Part shown: positions 18,132-27,152 of the stretch, piece by piece
Layout: each line of letters starts with the position of its first letter
Numbering within the stretch: position 1 is the first letter of the stretch
Source of the DNA: Candidatus Uabimicrobium amorphum
GTDB lineage: Bacteria; Planctomycetota; Uabimicrobiia; Uabimicrobiales; Uabimicrobiaceae
NCBI RefSeq assembly: GCF_009002475.1
Contig: NZ_AP019860.1
Location: 4,092,001 to 4,156,000 of the forward strand
DNA length: 64,000 bases
Direction: 5' to 3'
Notes under the pieces: model-generated
What the model was told of the DNA's origin: nothing
The model's database searches: none
The model's input: only the letters and a program-made list of their open reading frames with translations
Made by a program: the position numbers and the translations under genes

Positions 18132-19484
18132 CTACCGACCAAATAATTTCTGTATGGCATCTATATGCTCACCTATTGTAAAGATCACCACCATGTCTCC
18201 CACTTGAATATGATCACTTCCTTTAGGGACAAACACTTCTTCTCCACGTTGAATAATGCACACAAGAGTATTTTCGGGCAAATTGATTTCTTGTAGCGTT
18301 TTTCCTTTGAGTGGAAAATTTTCCGTGGTATACATCTCAATGAGATGCGCATCTTCAAAACGTCCAAGGGTGTGCGTTAGTACATTGCCGTTACCAATAA
18401 ATTCCAAAATACACTGTGAAGTTTTGTTGCGCGGATTCACAATATTGTTAATTCCAAGTCTTTGCAGTACGCGATTGTAACGATCGTTGTCAATAACCGA
18501 AATAACCTCTTTAACTCCCATATCTTTGGCCAGTAACGACGCCACGAGACTTGTTTCAACTTCTTTGCACGCACTGATAAAGTAATCGGCATTTTCAATT
18601 CCTTCTTCGTGAAGAAACTTATCATTGGTGCCATCTTCATTAAACACAGTAATATCTGGTAGCGCTGCGGCCACCTGTTTGCATTTTTCGGGATCTTCTT
18701 CAATGAGTTTTACTTCGATTTCGTGCATTGACAACAACTTGGCAACTAAAAACCCGATATGCCCTCCTCCCAAAACAAACGCAGTTTTGTGTTGCGAAAA
18801 AAACCACCCCTCTTTTTTAGGATCGAAAACTCCACCCATATGTTCGACCACTTCCGTTTTTCCGATAATGTAGAGAATATCATCTTCTTGAATTTTATAA
18901 TTTCCACGCGGAATAGTTAACTTGTCATCACGTACAACACCACTTACTAGAGTATTTTCTGGAAATGGGATTTCATTTAAGATGTAGTTTTTGTATTTAA
19001 AATTTCGACTAACGCGAATGGTTTTTACTTCAATATTCCCATCGGCGAGAGTCTCTACTACCGAACTTTTTAATTCTTTTGTGTAACCAATCACATCTAA
19101 AGCAGCTAAGATTTCAGGACAAACAATTAAGTCGATTCCCATTTTATTGCGGTACAATGTCTTGTGTCCTCTAAAGTAAAAATCTTGACGCAAACGTGCT
19201 ATGGTGGTCGCGACTCCGACATTTTTTGCTAAAAGGCAGCTCAGCATATTCGCTTCGTCATTATTGGTTGTGGCCAAAAGTAGCTGACAATCTTGAAGTC
19301 CCGCCTTCACCAATACAGATAAGTCTGCCGCATTGCCTTGTACCGACTGCACATCACAAACTTCTTGAATATGAGCCAATTTATCTTTGTTAGTATCGAC
19401 AATGGTAACATTGTTCCCCAAACACGAAAGTTCTGTTGCTAGATGCAATCCTACAGACCCCGCCCCTAAAATAATAATGTTCAT
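18132..19484 (-). CDS. trkA: Trk potassium system peripheral protein TrkA
   Basis: 450 aa starting at MNIIILGAGSVGLHL. The open frame extends 60 residues further upstream, but that part overlaps the preceding gene and has no family resemblance. The protein has two tandem RCK units, each an N-domain with a Rossmann G-x-G-x-x-G (GAGSVG at residue 8, GGGHIG in the second half) and a TrkA-C domain. It binds NAD(H)/ATP and gates TrkH from the cytoplasm. Its ATG overlaps the stop of the VWA gene by four bases (ATGA), so translation is coupled. Confidence 0.93.
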   Translation of the reverse strand: MNIIILGAGSVGLHLATELSCLGNNVTIVDTNKDKLAHIQEVCDVQSVQGNAADLSVLVKAGLQDCQLLLATTNNDEANMLSCLLAKNVGVATTIARLRQDFYFRGHKTLYRNKMGIDLIVCPEILAALDVIGYTKELKSSVVETLADGNIEVKTIRVSRNFKYKNYILNEIPFPENTLVSGVVRDDKLTIPRGNYKIQEDDILYIIGKTEVVEHMGGVFDPKKEGWFFSQHKTAFVLGGGHIGFLVAKLLSMHEIEVKLIEEDPEKCKQVAAALPDITVFNEDGTNDKFLHEEGIENADYFISACKEVETSLVASLLAKDMGVKEVISVIDNDRYNRVLQRLGINNIVNPRNKTSQCILEFIGNGNVLTHTLGRFEDAHLIEMYTTENFPLKGKTLQEINLPENTLVCIIQRGEEVFVPKGSDHIQVGDMVVIFTIGEHIDAIQKLFGR

Positions 19485-20671
19485 TTTTCTTTCTTGTCCT
19501 CTAAATAAGTAACTGCATTTTTTAATCCGTTTAGCGTCAAATCTTGCATGTGAAAAATTTCGGAAATGGCATCTAAAGTAGAGCTTTGATAATACCAATA
19601 TTTTTTCTCGATAGGGTTTAACCACACCGTATATGGGAAAGTATCGGCGATTAAACGCAACCAATCGATACCAGGAATAGCATTTTCCACATAATAGTTG
19701 ATGGCTCCATAGGGAGAGAATAGCTCACTTGGGGCCATATTCGCATCCCCGACAATAAAAAGACGTATATCCTTATCCTTTTGAAACAGGCTATTCAAGG
19801 GAACAAAATTGCGATGTTGCACATCGCTGTAAACCCCTTCGTAAATGCAATTGTGAAAATAATAAAAGTCTAAATCCTTGAATTGACTGCGCATTTTAGA
19901 AAAGAGTAAACGCACAAGTCGCACATAAGGCGTCATGGAATAACCACCGTTATCCATGAACAACACAACTTTTAAACGATCGCGAAGTTCGCGTTTGAAC
20001 ACAAAGTCAATTTCACCACCATTTTTGCATGTGCGGTATATGGTTTCATCTACATCCAATTCATTTTGTGGACCAACAGGTATCATGTGTTTTAAAGTCG
20101 CAAGTGCCTGACGAATATTTTCCGCTCCCAACTTGGCGTCCTGTTTGTAGTTGGTATAACGGTTTTGACCTAACACTTTAATGGCCGACTTATTTCCTCC
20201 CGCTCCATGGACGCGAATTCCTCCTTGGGCGTTACCGGAATGTCCCCATGGCGAAGTTCCACCTGTTCCAATCCAACGATTTCCACCGTGGTGTTCTTCC
20301 TGCTGCTTTAACAGCGTTTCCCAAAATTTTTGCAGCAACTCATCCAAAGGCATATTGTGTATGGCTTGTGGAGAAAGATTTCCTTCCTCTATTTGTTTGT
20401 TTAGCCAATCCTGAAAAGGTTTGCTCGTAAGAAATGTATCCACTTCAGGGATTTGCAAACGATCTATTTGGCCTAAAAAATAAGCGGCAAAAGCTCTTTC
20501 GAATGCATCGAAATGTTCGACTCTCTTCACAAAAATAAGTCGCATGACGATAAATAAGCGGTCAAGGTTCGTTACAAGCCCTTTCTCCCACGCGGCAAAA
20601 AATTCGATAATGAACTGAAAGCTGATGGGAACACCACATCTACGGAGTAGTTGAAAAAAATCAATAAACAT
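19481..20671 (-). CDS. VWA domain protein, CoxE-like
   Basis: 396 aa. The N-terminal ~100 residues are helical (FQLLRRCGVPISFQF). A glycine/histidine-rich segment follows (about 140-175). The C-terminal half is a von Willebrand A domain beginning LKVVLFMDNGGYSM near residue 234. The MIDAS motif normally reads D-x-S-x-S, but here the third position is G and the fifth is Y, followed by S, so metal binding may be altered. CoxE-like VWA proteins work with MoxR AAA+ ATPases as metal-insertion or maturation chaperones. The MoxR gene lies directly upstream with one base between stop and start, matching that partnership. The target complex is not evident; no cox or mox genes are nearby. Confidence 0.82.
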   Translation of the reverse strand: MFIDFFQLLRRCGVPISFQFIIEFFAAWEKGLVTNLDRLFIVMRLIFVKRVEHFDAFERAFAAYFLGQIDRLQIPEVDTFLTSKPFQDWLNKQIEEGNLSPQAIHNMPLDELLQKFWETLLKQQEEHHGGNRWIGTGGTSPWGHSGNAQGGIRVHGAGGNKSAIKVLGQNRYTNYKQDAKLGAENIRQALATLKHMIPVGPQNELDVDETIYRTCKNGGEIDFVFKRELRDRLKVVLFMDNGGYSMTPYVRLVRLLFSKMRSQFKDLDFYYFHNCIYEGVYSDVQHRNFVPLNSLFQKDKDIRLFIVGDANMAPSELFSPYGAINYYVENAIPGIDWLRLIADTFPYTVWLNPIEKKYWYYQSSTLDAISEIFHMQDLTLNGLKNAVTYLEDKKEK

Positions 20672-20672
20672 T

Positions 20673-21488
20673 TTATCTTCTTTGCCTCTTAAAACGCAGA
20701 ATATCTTCGGTTCTTTTCAGTAAACTTCCCAAAAACGCTATCTCTCCATCGTTCTCTGGACTTTTCATTCCCTGTTGTTGTAGGGCACCAAGCCAATCGA
20801 GAAGCTCTGCCGTCGCCGGTGGTTTTTCAAATCCTTCGCGACGTAGTTTGTAGAAAACATCTGTAGAGCTTTGTAATAGTTTTTTATCAATATCTGGATA
20901 GTGAAGTTTCACTATTTTGCTGATTTCATCTGATTGAGGAAAGGGGATAAAATGGCAAAAACAACGACGCAAAAAAGGATCAGAAAGTTCGCGCTTGGCG
21001 TTACTAGTGATAATGATAATGGGCTTATTTTCGGCTTTTACACAGTGATTAATTTCACGAATAATAAACGAATTGTCTTCGAGTACATCCAGCAAATTGT
21101 CTTGCGTGTCGCTATCGGTTTTATCAATTTCATCTAACAAAAGAACGCGGCGTTTTTCGGAGCGAAACGCACGACCGATGGGGCCAAAACGCAAATAATC
21201 CCAAATATCGCTGATGTTTCTTCCGGTATCTCCTGTACCAAAACGCGAATCATTTAAACGAAGTACTGTGTCGTACACATAACAAAGTTCTTCGCCCTTA
21301 AAAGTTGATTTACAGCGCGCAATTTCCATCTCTAACCCTAAAGTCTTTGCGATTTCAAATGCAAGTTGTGTTTTTCCCGTACCTGCTTCACCGGAAAGTA
21401 GTAAAGGCTTTTCCATAAGAATGGCGATATTAACTATTTCTTCTAATTCGGGATTCAAATAGTAACGATCCGTGCTAGTAAATTGCAA
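20673..21488 (-). CDS. MoxR-family AAA+ ATPase
   Basis: 271 aa, AAA+ core only. Walker A is GEAGTGKT near residues 36-43, Walker B is VLLLDEIDKT, and sensor-1 is in IIITSN. The start is a TTG, with GAGGAG six bases upstream; no ATG lies nearby in frame. MoxR ATPases remodel or insert cofactors into client proteins with a VWA partner, here the next gene. The pair is embedded between aroC and trkA in the same run of minus-strand genes. No client is evident from context. Confidence 0.88.
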   Translation of the reverse strand: MQFTSTDRYYLNPELEEIVNIAILMEKPLLLSGEAGTGKTQLAFEIAKTLGLEMEIARCKSTFKGEELCYVYDTVLRLNDSRFGTGDTGRNISDIWDYLRFGPIGRAFRSEKRRVLLLDEIDKTDSDTQDNLLDVLEDNSFIIREINHCVKAENKPIIIITSNAKRELSDPFLRRCFCHFIPFPQSDEISKIVKLHYPDIDKKLLQSSTDVFYKLRREGFEKPPATAELLDWLGALQQQGMKSPENDGEIAFLGSLLKRTEDILRFKRQRR

Positions 21489-21498
21489 AATATTCTCC

Positions 21499-22671
21499 TC
21501 AATAATTAAATTTCCATTTTTCGTTGCGAAGGTGTAAGTCTTTTACATTAGCAGAGAGTAAATTTTCAAAACGCGGTTTCATTTCCGCAATCGAATCTCC
21601 CCCAATTTTTTGTTGTAAAGCATTTGCTAAAACAATAGAAAGCATGGCTTCTGCTATCGGTACAACGCGCGGGAGTGCGCAAAAGTCGCTACGCTCATAT
21701 GTTGTAAGCTCGGATTTTCCCGTCGCGAGATTTACCGATTGAAAACCGCGAACAACGGTAGAAATTGGTTTCATCGCAATGCGCACAATGATAGGCTCCC
21801 CATTGGAAATACCACCTTCCACTCCTCCGGCACGATTGGTCTTACGCACCACACGTTCTTCGTCGTTATGCAAAACAATTTCGTCGTGAACTTCACTACC
21901 ACGTTTTTTGGCATTGTCAAACGCACTACCAAATTCCACCCCTTTTATGGCAGGAATACTCATAAGAGCTGCGGCAATTTGCGCATCGAGTCGTCGATCA
22001 TATTGGACGTAAGTCCCCAAACCAACAGGAACATTTATGGCAAAAACCTCAACAACTCCCCCCAAGGTATCTTGCGCTTTCATAGCTTTTTTTATATGCT
22101 CCTCGATCTCTTCCACTTGCTCCTCATTGGGGCAACGTACGGCATTTTTTTCCGCCACTTCTAAACATTGTTGTAACGAAAACGGTGGCATTTTCACTTT
22201 CACACCGCCTAATTGCACAACATAGCCACCAACAGATATCGAAAATTCACGTAAAAGTTTTTTACATATCGCACCTGCCGCAACGCGCATTGCTGTTTCT
22301 CTGGCACTGGCTCTTTCCAACGAATATCTCAAATCAGGATAACGATACTTAACGGCTCCCGTAAGGTCGGCATGCCCAGGACGCGGTGTCGTCAAAGGCG
22401 CAATTTCGCGATCTTGCCAGTTTTTGTAATCGCGATTTTCGAGTAGCAAAGAAATCGGGCCACCCGTTGTCTTATTCTCGACAATTCCCGAAGTTATTTG
22501 AATTTGGTCCTTTTCGATACGCATGCGTCCGCCACTACCAAAACCTTTTTGGCGACGTCGCAAGTCATAATTGATATCCGAAGTTGTAATGTGAAGACCT
22601 GCCGGAACACCTTCGATAATAGCCGTTAACATCGGCCCGTGGCTTTCTCCGGCGGTAAGTATGCGAATCAT
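21499..22671 (-). CDS. aroC: Chorismate synthase
   Basis: 390 aa from MIRILTAGESHGP; the open frame runs 16 codons further upstream but overlaps the methyltransferase gene. It performs the last step of the shikimate pathway: trans-elimination of phosphate from 5-enolpyruvylshikimate-3-phosphate to chorismate, using reduced FMN. The family signatures are plain: GESHGP at the N-terminus, RPGHADLTG, ERASARETA, and RAGGVEGGISNGEPI near residue 280. It is placed 7 bases after the O-methyltransferase and 10 before moxR. No other aro genes are in the window. Confidence 0.96.
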   Translation of the reverse strand: MIRILTAGESHGPMLTAIIEGVPAGLHITTSDINYDLRRRQKGFGSGGRMRIEKDQIQITSGIVENKTTGGPISLLLENRDYKNWQDREIAPLTTPRPGHADLTGAVKYRYPDLRYSLERASARETAMRVAAGAICKKLLREFSISVGGYVVQLGGVKVKMPPFSLQQCLEVAEKNAVRCPNEEQVEEIEEHIKKAMKAQDTLGGVVEVFAINVPVGLGTYVQYDRRLDAQIAAALMSIPAIKGVEFGSAFDNAKKRGSEVHDEIVLHNDEERVVRKTNRAGGVEGGISNGEPIIVRIAMKPISTVVRGFQSVNLATGKSELTTYERSDFCALPRVVPIAEAMLSIVLANALQQKIGGDSIAEMKPRFENLLSANVKDLHLRNEKWKFNY

Positions 22672-22678
22672 AATATCA

Positions 22679-23326
22679 TTACTTTCTTTGTGCAACAAGA
22701 ACACCATCATGTATGGCATTTATAAAAAAATCGTAGTCCGTGTCTTGTGTAATCAAACTAGTACTTTCGCGAATCGCTTCGGTGCAACTTTCACGGATTT
22801 CTTCATCAAGTACACGCCCCGCCCACAATACATTATCATAAATATACAACCCTCCACGACGGATTCGCTGTTTCACAAGTTGCCAAATTTCTGGGTACTC
22901 TTGTTTTTCTCCGTCGTTGTAGATAATGTCGAAGTCCCCTGAAGTTTTATTGAAAACCTCTTTTGGTGAGCCGAGATGATATTCTACTTGTTCCCATTTT
23001 CCGGCTTTTTTTAGATACTCCTCAGCTTTTTTGATATTACTATTCGCTAGGTGATCACTACAAATCACTTTGCCACCTTCCACAAGCGCATTTGTAAACC
23101 AATATGCCGAATATCCAAAACCACTGCCAAACTCAAAAATTCGCTTTGCACCGACGCAACGAGTGAGAACTTGCAGCATACTGCCAATTGAGCGTCCAAC
23201 AACAGGGAACTTTTCCTCTTCAGCGAATTGTTCCATTTCCGTAAGAACTTCGTCGTTATATTTTTCTAAAACTTGAGAAATATAACTTTCGATACGCCGA
23301 TCAACTGGTTTTATAAATTCACCCAT
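22679..23326 (-). CDS. SAM-dependent O-methyltransferase
   Basis: 215 aa, typical size of the caffeoyl-CoA/catechol O-methyltransferase-type family. The SAM-binding motif I is FEFGSGFGYSAYWF near residue 65. The acidic motif is I-I-Y-N-D-G in the middle, and the metal/catalytic region reads GGLYIYDNVLWAGRV. AAGGAAAG precedes the ATG. It is the first gene of the nine-gene minus-strand run and is divergent from glgC. The methyl acceptor is unknown. Confidence 0.88.
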   Translation of the reverse strand: MGEFIKPVDRRIESYISQVLEKYNDEVLTEMEQFAEEEKFPVVGRSIGSMLQVLTRCVGAKRIFEFGSGFGYSAYWFTNALVEGGKVICSDHLANSNIKKAEEYLKKAGKWEQVEYHLGSPKEVFNKTSGDFDIIYNDGEKQEYPEIWQLVKQRIRRGGLYIYDNVLWAGRVLDEEIRESCTEAIRESTSLITQDTDYDFFINAIHDGVLVAQRK

Positions 23327-23473
23327 TTACTTTCCTTAATAAAGTGTAAAAACTTTAGACATGGTTTATTGTATAATCTATTACTGTGTAGCTCAAGCAA
23401 GTTTATTTCCTACAAAGATGGAATAACATATTTTGATATTCACGACAAAATGCGTGAGAATAGTTACAAAATA

Positions 23474-23502
23474 TTGACAATTTCGCAAAAATATCATATT
23501 TT
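23474..23502 (+). promoter_or_regulatory. Probable promoter of glgC
   Basis: TTGACA, a 17-base spacer, then TATTTT, about 100 bases before the glgC ATG in the divergent intergenic region. A second TATAAT at 23372-23377 lacks a clear -35. Confidence 0.5.
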
Positions 23503-23605
23503 AATTGTAGTTTAACACAGTGTTTTTATTTTTATTAAACGCTGTTGTGTTTGAGCATCAAACTTATACATACAAAAGCGCGCTTCTTATTTTCAGGGAA
23601 AAAAT

Positions 23606-24877
23606 ATGTTAAATCGAGAGGTTATTGCCATCATTCTTGGAGGGGGAGCTGGAACTCGTTTATTTCCCTTGACAAAGGTTCGTTCAAAGCCGGCTGTGCC
23701 CTTAGTCGGAAAATATCGTTTAATCGATATACCCATATCAAACTGTATAAACTCCGGCATTAATAGAATGTTTGTGGCAACACAATTTAATTCGGCAAGT
23801 TTAAACCGACACATATCAACAGCTTATCGTTTTGATAGTTATAGCAAAGGTTTTGTGACAATTCTCGCTGCGGAGCAAACACTTTCTTCGAAAGAATGGT
23901 TCCAAGGAACGGCAGATGCAGTGCGCCAAAGCCTACACTATATAGATAGTTACTCTCATTCCCAGGTACTCATATTGTCAGGTGACCAATTGTACTCCAT
24001 GAACTACGCAAAAATGCTACGTCACCACCAAGAAAACAAAGCTGATATCACCATCGCAACTATTCCAGTAGCGGCAAAAGATGCCTCAGGGTTTGGTATT
24101 TTAAAAACAGATGATAAATACGTCATCAATGAGTTTCGCGAAAAACCACCACAAGAGGAGCTACAAGGTCTTGAAAGTTATGTAAATGAAGACCTACAAA
24201 AAGAAGGGCGCGTATACCTAGCGTCGATGGGGATTTATATATTTAACCGTAAAATTTTACGCGAAGAGCTAGCGAACAAAGACTATACTGACTTTGGAAA
24301 AGAAATCATTCCCCATGCAATTAATAACCGCAAGGTAATCAGTTATCCATTCGAAGGTTACTGGAGTGACATAGGAACAATTCGTTCCTTTTATGAAGCA
24401 AACTTAGACCTTGCAAAAAGACAACCAGCTTTCGATCTCTATAATCCCGATATGCCAATGTATACCCACGCGCGAATGTTACCTGCATCGAAACTGCAAA
24501 GTACCTTCATTCAAGATTCGATTGTTGCGGAAGGATGCATTGTTGTCAATAGCCAAATTTCCAATTCGGTTATCGGAGTACGTTCTTACATAGGCAACAA
24601 CACCACTGTCAAAAACAGTATCATCATGGGAGCGGATTACTACTCATGGCACGATCGTGCAACACGTGACTTTTTGGTAGGGGCGGATGCACCTGGTATC
24701 CATGATGAGACATACATTGAAGCTGCCATCGTCGACAAAAACGTACACATTGGCAAAAAATGTATTATCAAAAATCGCGACAACGTGCAAGAAGGCGAAG
24801 GACCAAACTTTTTTATTCGCGATGGAATTGTCATTATACCCAAAAACGCAACAATCCCCGACGGAACGATCATCTAA
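23606..24877 (+). CDS. glgC: Glucose-1-phosphate adenylyltransferase
   Basis: 423 aa, normal length. It makes ADP-glucose from ATP and glucose-1-phosphate, the committed step of bacterial glycogen synthesis. The nucleotidyltransferase motif GGGAGTRLFPLTKVRSKPAV is at residues 12-31. It is followed by K-Y-R-L-I-D-I-P-I-S-N, a substrate-binding F-R-E-K-P and a C-terminal left-handed beta-helix region with hexapeptide-like repeats. AGGGA lies upstream of the ATG. It is not clustered with other glycogen genes in the window. The two hairpin arms after the stop are shared with the convergent zinc-ribbon gene. Confidence 0.95.
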   Translation: MLNREVIAIILGGGAGTRLFPLTKVRSKPAVPLVGKYRLIDIPISNCINSGINRMFVATQFNSASLNRHISTAYRFDSYSKGFVTILAAEQTLSSKEWFQGTADAVRQSLHYIDSYSHSQVLILSGDQLYSMNYAKMLRHHQENKADITIATIPVAAKDASGFGILKTDDKYVINEFREKPPQEELQGLESYVNEDLQKEGRVYLASMGIYIFNRKILREELANKDYTDFGKEIIPHAINNRKVISYPFEGYWSDIGTIRSFYEANLDLAKRQPAFDLYNPDMPMYTHARMLPASKLQSTFIQDSIVAEGCIVVNSQISNSVIGVRSYIGNNTTVKNSIIMGADYYSWHDRATRDFLVGADAPGIHDETYIEAAIVDKNVHIGKKCIIKNRDNVQEGEGPNFFIRDGIVIIPKNATIPDGTII

Positions 24878-24880
24878 CAA

Positions 24881-24906
24881 AAAGTAGTCCTTTTGTAAGG
24901 ACTACT
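24881..24906. terminator. Bidirectional terminator hairpin
   Basis: An 11-bp perfect stem, aagtagtcctt with aaggactactt, and a ttgt loop lie between glgC and the convergent zinc-ribbon gene. On the minus strand it is followed by a run of five T, so it serves that gene best. Confidence 0.7.
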
Positions 24907-25153
24907 TACGACACATCCCTTTAGTAAAAACTTTTCCCTGAATTATTTTATGAGCAGGACGATTGCGAATAGAAATGGGACGTGCAAACTCCTGGGAACA
25001 ATTAGGACAATGCATATCCCCCTTCGTATTGTCCTTCACAATGCGATCGAGAAAACACTTTACCAATCCCCCACGCCCACCTTTATGATATTTATACAAT
25101 AATGTATTGCATTTAGCACAGTGAATCGAAATAGTACGAATCACTTTTCCCAT
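24902..25153 (-). CDS. Small zinc-ribbon protein
   Basis: 83 aa from the ATG at 25153, which has GGGGAAG just upstream; an earlier ATG at 25189 lacks a ribosome-binding site. Two CxxC pairs (CAKC near residue 13, CPNC near residue 50) fit one zinc ribbon. Between them is a basic, glycine-rich segment (KYHKGGRGGLVK). The tail is basic. Such proteins may bind nucleic acid, but no specific family is recognised. Confidence 0.65.
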   Translation of the reverse strand: MGKVIRTISIHCAKCNTLLYKYHKGGRGGLVKCFLDRIVKDNTKGDMHCPNCSQEFARPISIRNRPAHKIIQGKVFTKGMCRK

Positions 25154-25209
25154 AACTTCCCCTTTATGCGAAATATATAAAGTAATCAACGAAAACTATC
25201 GTAACGACC

Positions 25210-25410
25210 CAATACCATTGGCCTAAGCGTAAATATTTTTTAATAATAAACTTACCTTACGGTGTCATCCCTGACTTGATCAGGGATCCACGTACAGAAG
25301 TCGAATTTACAATACTTGTCATCCCGTATCTTTCCAAAAAACAAAGTTTTTTGGGTACGGGATGACAAGTATTGTAAACCTTTTTCGGTTTTACACTGAC
25401 CGGTATTAAC
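25210..25410. repeat. MITE-like repeat, copy 1 of the GGTCAC-associated family
   Basis: The left end (caataccattggcctaag) and the following ~100 bases are the reverse complement, at roughly 80% identity, of 57074-57178. The right end (ctgaccggtattaac) resembles the right end of the second copy. Inside are two palindromes: ccctga-N5-tcaggg at 25269-25285 and a long hairpin with 20-bp arms at 25309-25328 and 25356-25375. There is no ORF. Confidence 0.65.
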
Positions 25411-25791
25411 GGTCACGGTCACAGTCACGGTGACGACTACGATTACGGTGACGGCTACGATTTTAGGTGGTCGCCGACAAATTAGAAAATACTATTTTAC
25501 TCCGTTGAATTTAGTCGATACACTCCCTTAAAGTATATTAGCCCAAAAACACCCAAATTGCCACTCTGCGAAAATATAAACGCTTTTTGGCTTACAAACT
25601 ACCAGGAAACGCAACCCAACCAGCTTAACAATATTTTACAGGCAAACATAACGAAAAGTGGCATTAGAGTAAAACAGTACCAAAACCAACGAAGAGAAAA
25701 CCATTATTTTGTGTAGCACATCTATTCTGTCATAGTAGGACTTACAATAGTCACTTTATTTGGCTATTTTGACTATTATTAGGTAACAGTT
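25411..25791. repeat. GGTCAC-type hexamer array followed by non-coding sequence
   Basis: From 25411 to about 25460 the sequence is an imperfect tandem of six-base units of the ggtcac/ggtgac/ctacga type. The remaining ~330 bases to the Bro-N gene are AT-rich; I see no gene or clear regulatory structure apart from the proximal AGGT ribosome-binding site. Confidence 0.6.
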
Positions 25792-26997
25792 ATGCATATT
25801 CAATTTATCGCAACATTCTTTTATAAATTTCCACAAAAAACGTTAAACGTTTTTCGCGATTTACGGTCGGGTGAAGTTTTATTTATTGCGCGTGAATTAG
25901 CACATGTTATGGGATATCGTTCTTTGGGAACTCTCTTGCGTAAAAATCCTTTGTTTAGTGCCATACACCACAAAATGCTCATCGGAACGGAAATTCGTGC
26001 CTTTAAACGTTATTTACAAAATGTGTGTATTGAGCGCTATACAGTGAGTACAAAGATATTATTTATTACCGAGTCTGGTTTCTATTTATTGATGGCATGT
26101 GACAGTAAAAAATATGCTTATTATCCTGGGGAGTGGATTTGTCAAACGGTCATACCGCATGCGAAAAATACAACGCAAAGTTCTTATGTTACGCATTGGA
26201 AAAGTGAAACGTTTTGTTGTGAATTTCCTCTTATACAAATGAACAATCGCATCGGCTTTTTCGTACATCCGTTGACCAAACACTTACAAAATTTTCATCA
26301 TATCGACATGGGCTATGGTCGTTACATTGAGAACATTCACTTACAAAATATCGAATTTTCCATTCGCGACAGTGGGAACTTAATTTTTTACGAAAGTGGT
26401 TTGTATCGTTATTTGGTGGGCACAAATCATTCTTTGGGCAAACGCTTTGCTACAGAATATATGCAAAAACTCGTTCCGCAGTTGCGGCATTCTCAGTTGG
26501 AGTGGCAAAAAATAACGCAAAATAATAAGCCTCCCCGGGTAAAAGTTTCGCCACCACCAGAGAAATTCTATCATCAAATCGAAGAACAATTTGGCGAATG
26601 GCAACAACAATTTCAGCAAAGTGTCATTCGCGACAGTGTTGTCATGAACGCGCGCCTCGATGGCTTTCTTAAATTTTTTCGTGATCTTATTCCTCTTTTA
26701 GAGGAACGATTCTCTCATTTACAACATGGGATTGAAGAGATAAAAACAGCGTTGTCTCAAAACTCTGACCCGGTTATTTCTATTGTAAAGTGGAAAAAGC
26801 TAGCGCTACAACTTCAAGTATTTCACATAGACAAGCAAACTCCACATACGCTTTTTGTCAAAGCGTTAACCAAATATGTCAAGTCATATGATTATCAGGT
26901 ATTACGTAGAGTTATCGATCGAAAAACTATGGGTCGCGAAGGTGAAAATTGGATACAGTTGGGTACATATACCTATCATATTTGGTTAAAAAAATAG
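25792..26997 (+). CDS. Bro-N (BRO/KilA-N-related) domain protein
   Basis: 401 aa. The N-terminal ~115 residues match the Bro-N pattern of phage antirepressors and viral BRO proteins: FRDLRSGEVLFIARELAHVMGY, a middle helix-rich part, then LFITESGFYLLMACDSK and a W-I-C-Q-T-V-I-P-H helix. Bro-N domains bind DNA. The rest is not recognised: a second alpha/beta part (about 130-230) that itself resembles a degenerate repeat of the first (it contains FYESGLYRYLVG), then a coiled-coil-like segment and a basic C-terminal domain. It is alone between two repeat-rich stretches. Origin from a phage or mobile element is likely; current role unknown. Confidence 0.7.
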   Translation: MHIQFIATFFYKFPQKTLNVFRDLRSGEVLFIARELAHVMGYRSLGTLLRKNPLFSAIHHKMLIGTEIRAFKRYLQNVCIERYTVSTKILFITESGFYLLMACDSKKYAYYPGEWICQTVIPHAKNTTQSSYVTHWKSETFCCEFPLIQMNNRIGFFVHPLTKHLQNFHHIDMGYGRYIENIHLQNIEFSIRDSGNLIFYESGLYRYLVGTNHSLGKRFATEYMQKLVPQLRHSQLEWQKITQNNKPPRVKVSPPPEKFYHQIEEQFGEWQQQFQQSVIRDSVVMNARLDGFLKFFRDLIPLLEERFSHLQHGIEEIKTALSQNSDPVISIVKWKKLALQLQVFHIDKQTPHTLFVKALTKYVKSYDYQVLRRVIDRKTMGREGENWIQLGTYTYHIWLKK

Positions 26998-27152
26998 TAG
27001 GTACAAATCGGGAACGGGGTCGAGAACGGGCACGGGTAAACATCTCCGAAAATATGTTTGTTTCAGAACTTGATAGTTTTTCAACGATTGTGTTATGATC
27101 GTTTGACTAAGCCATATTGAAAACAAGACAAACTACTTTCGGAGAGTAAATC

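Noticed and set aside
18132..19664. Longer TrkA start at 19664
   Set aside because: The extra 60 residues overlap the VWA gene and have no TrkA similarity; the ATGA overlap at 19484 with MNIIILGAG fits the family.
25210..25460. Hairpins and hexamers as a possible CRISPR array
   Set aside because: Units are contiguous without spacers of constant length, and no cas genes are near.
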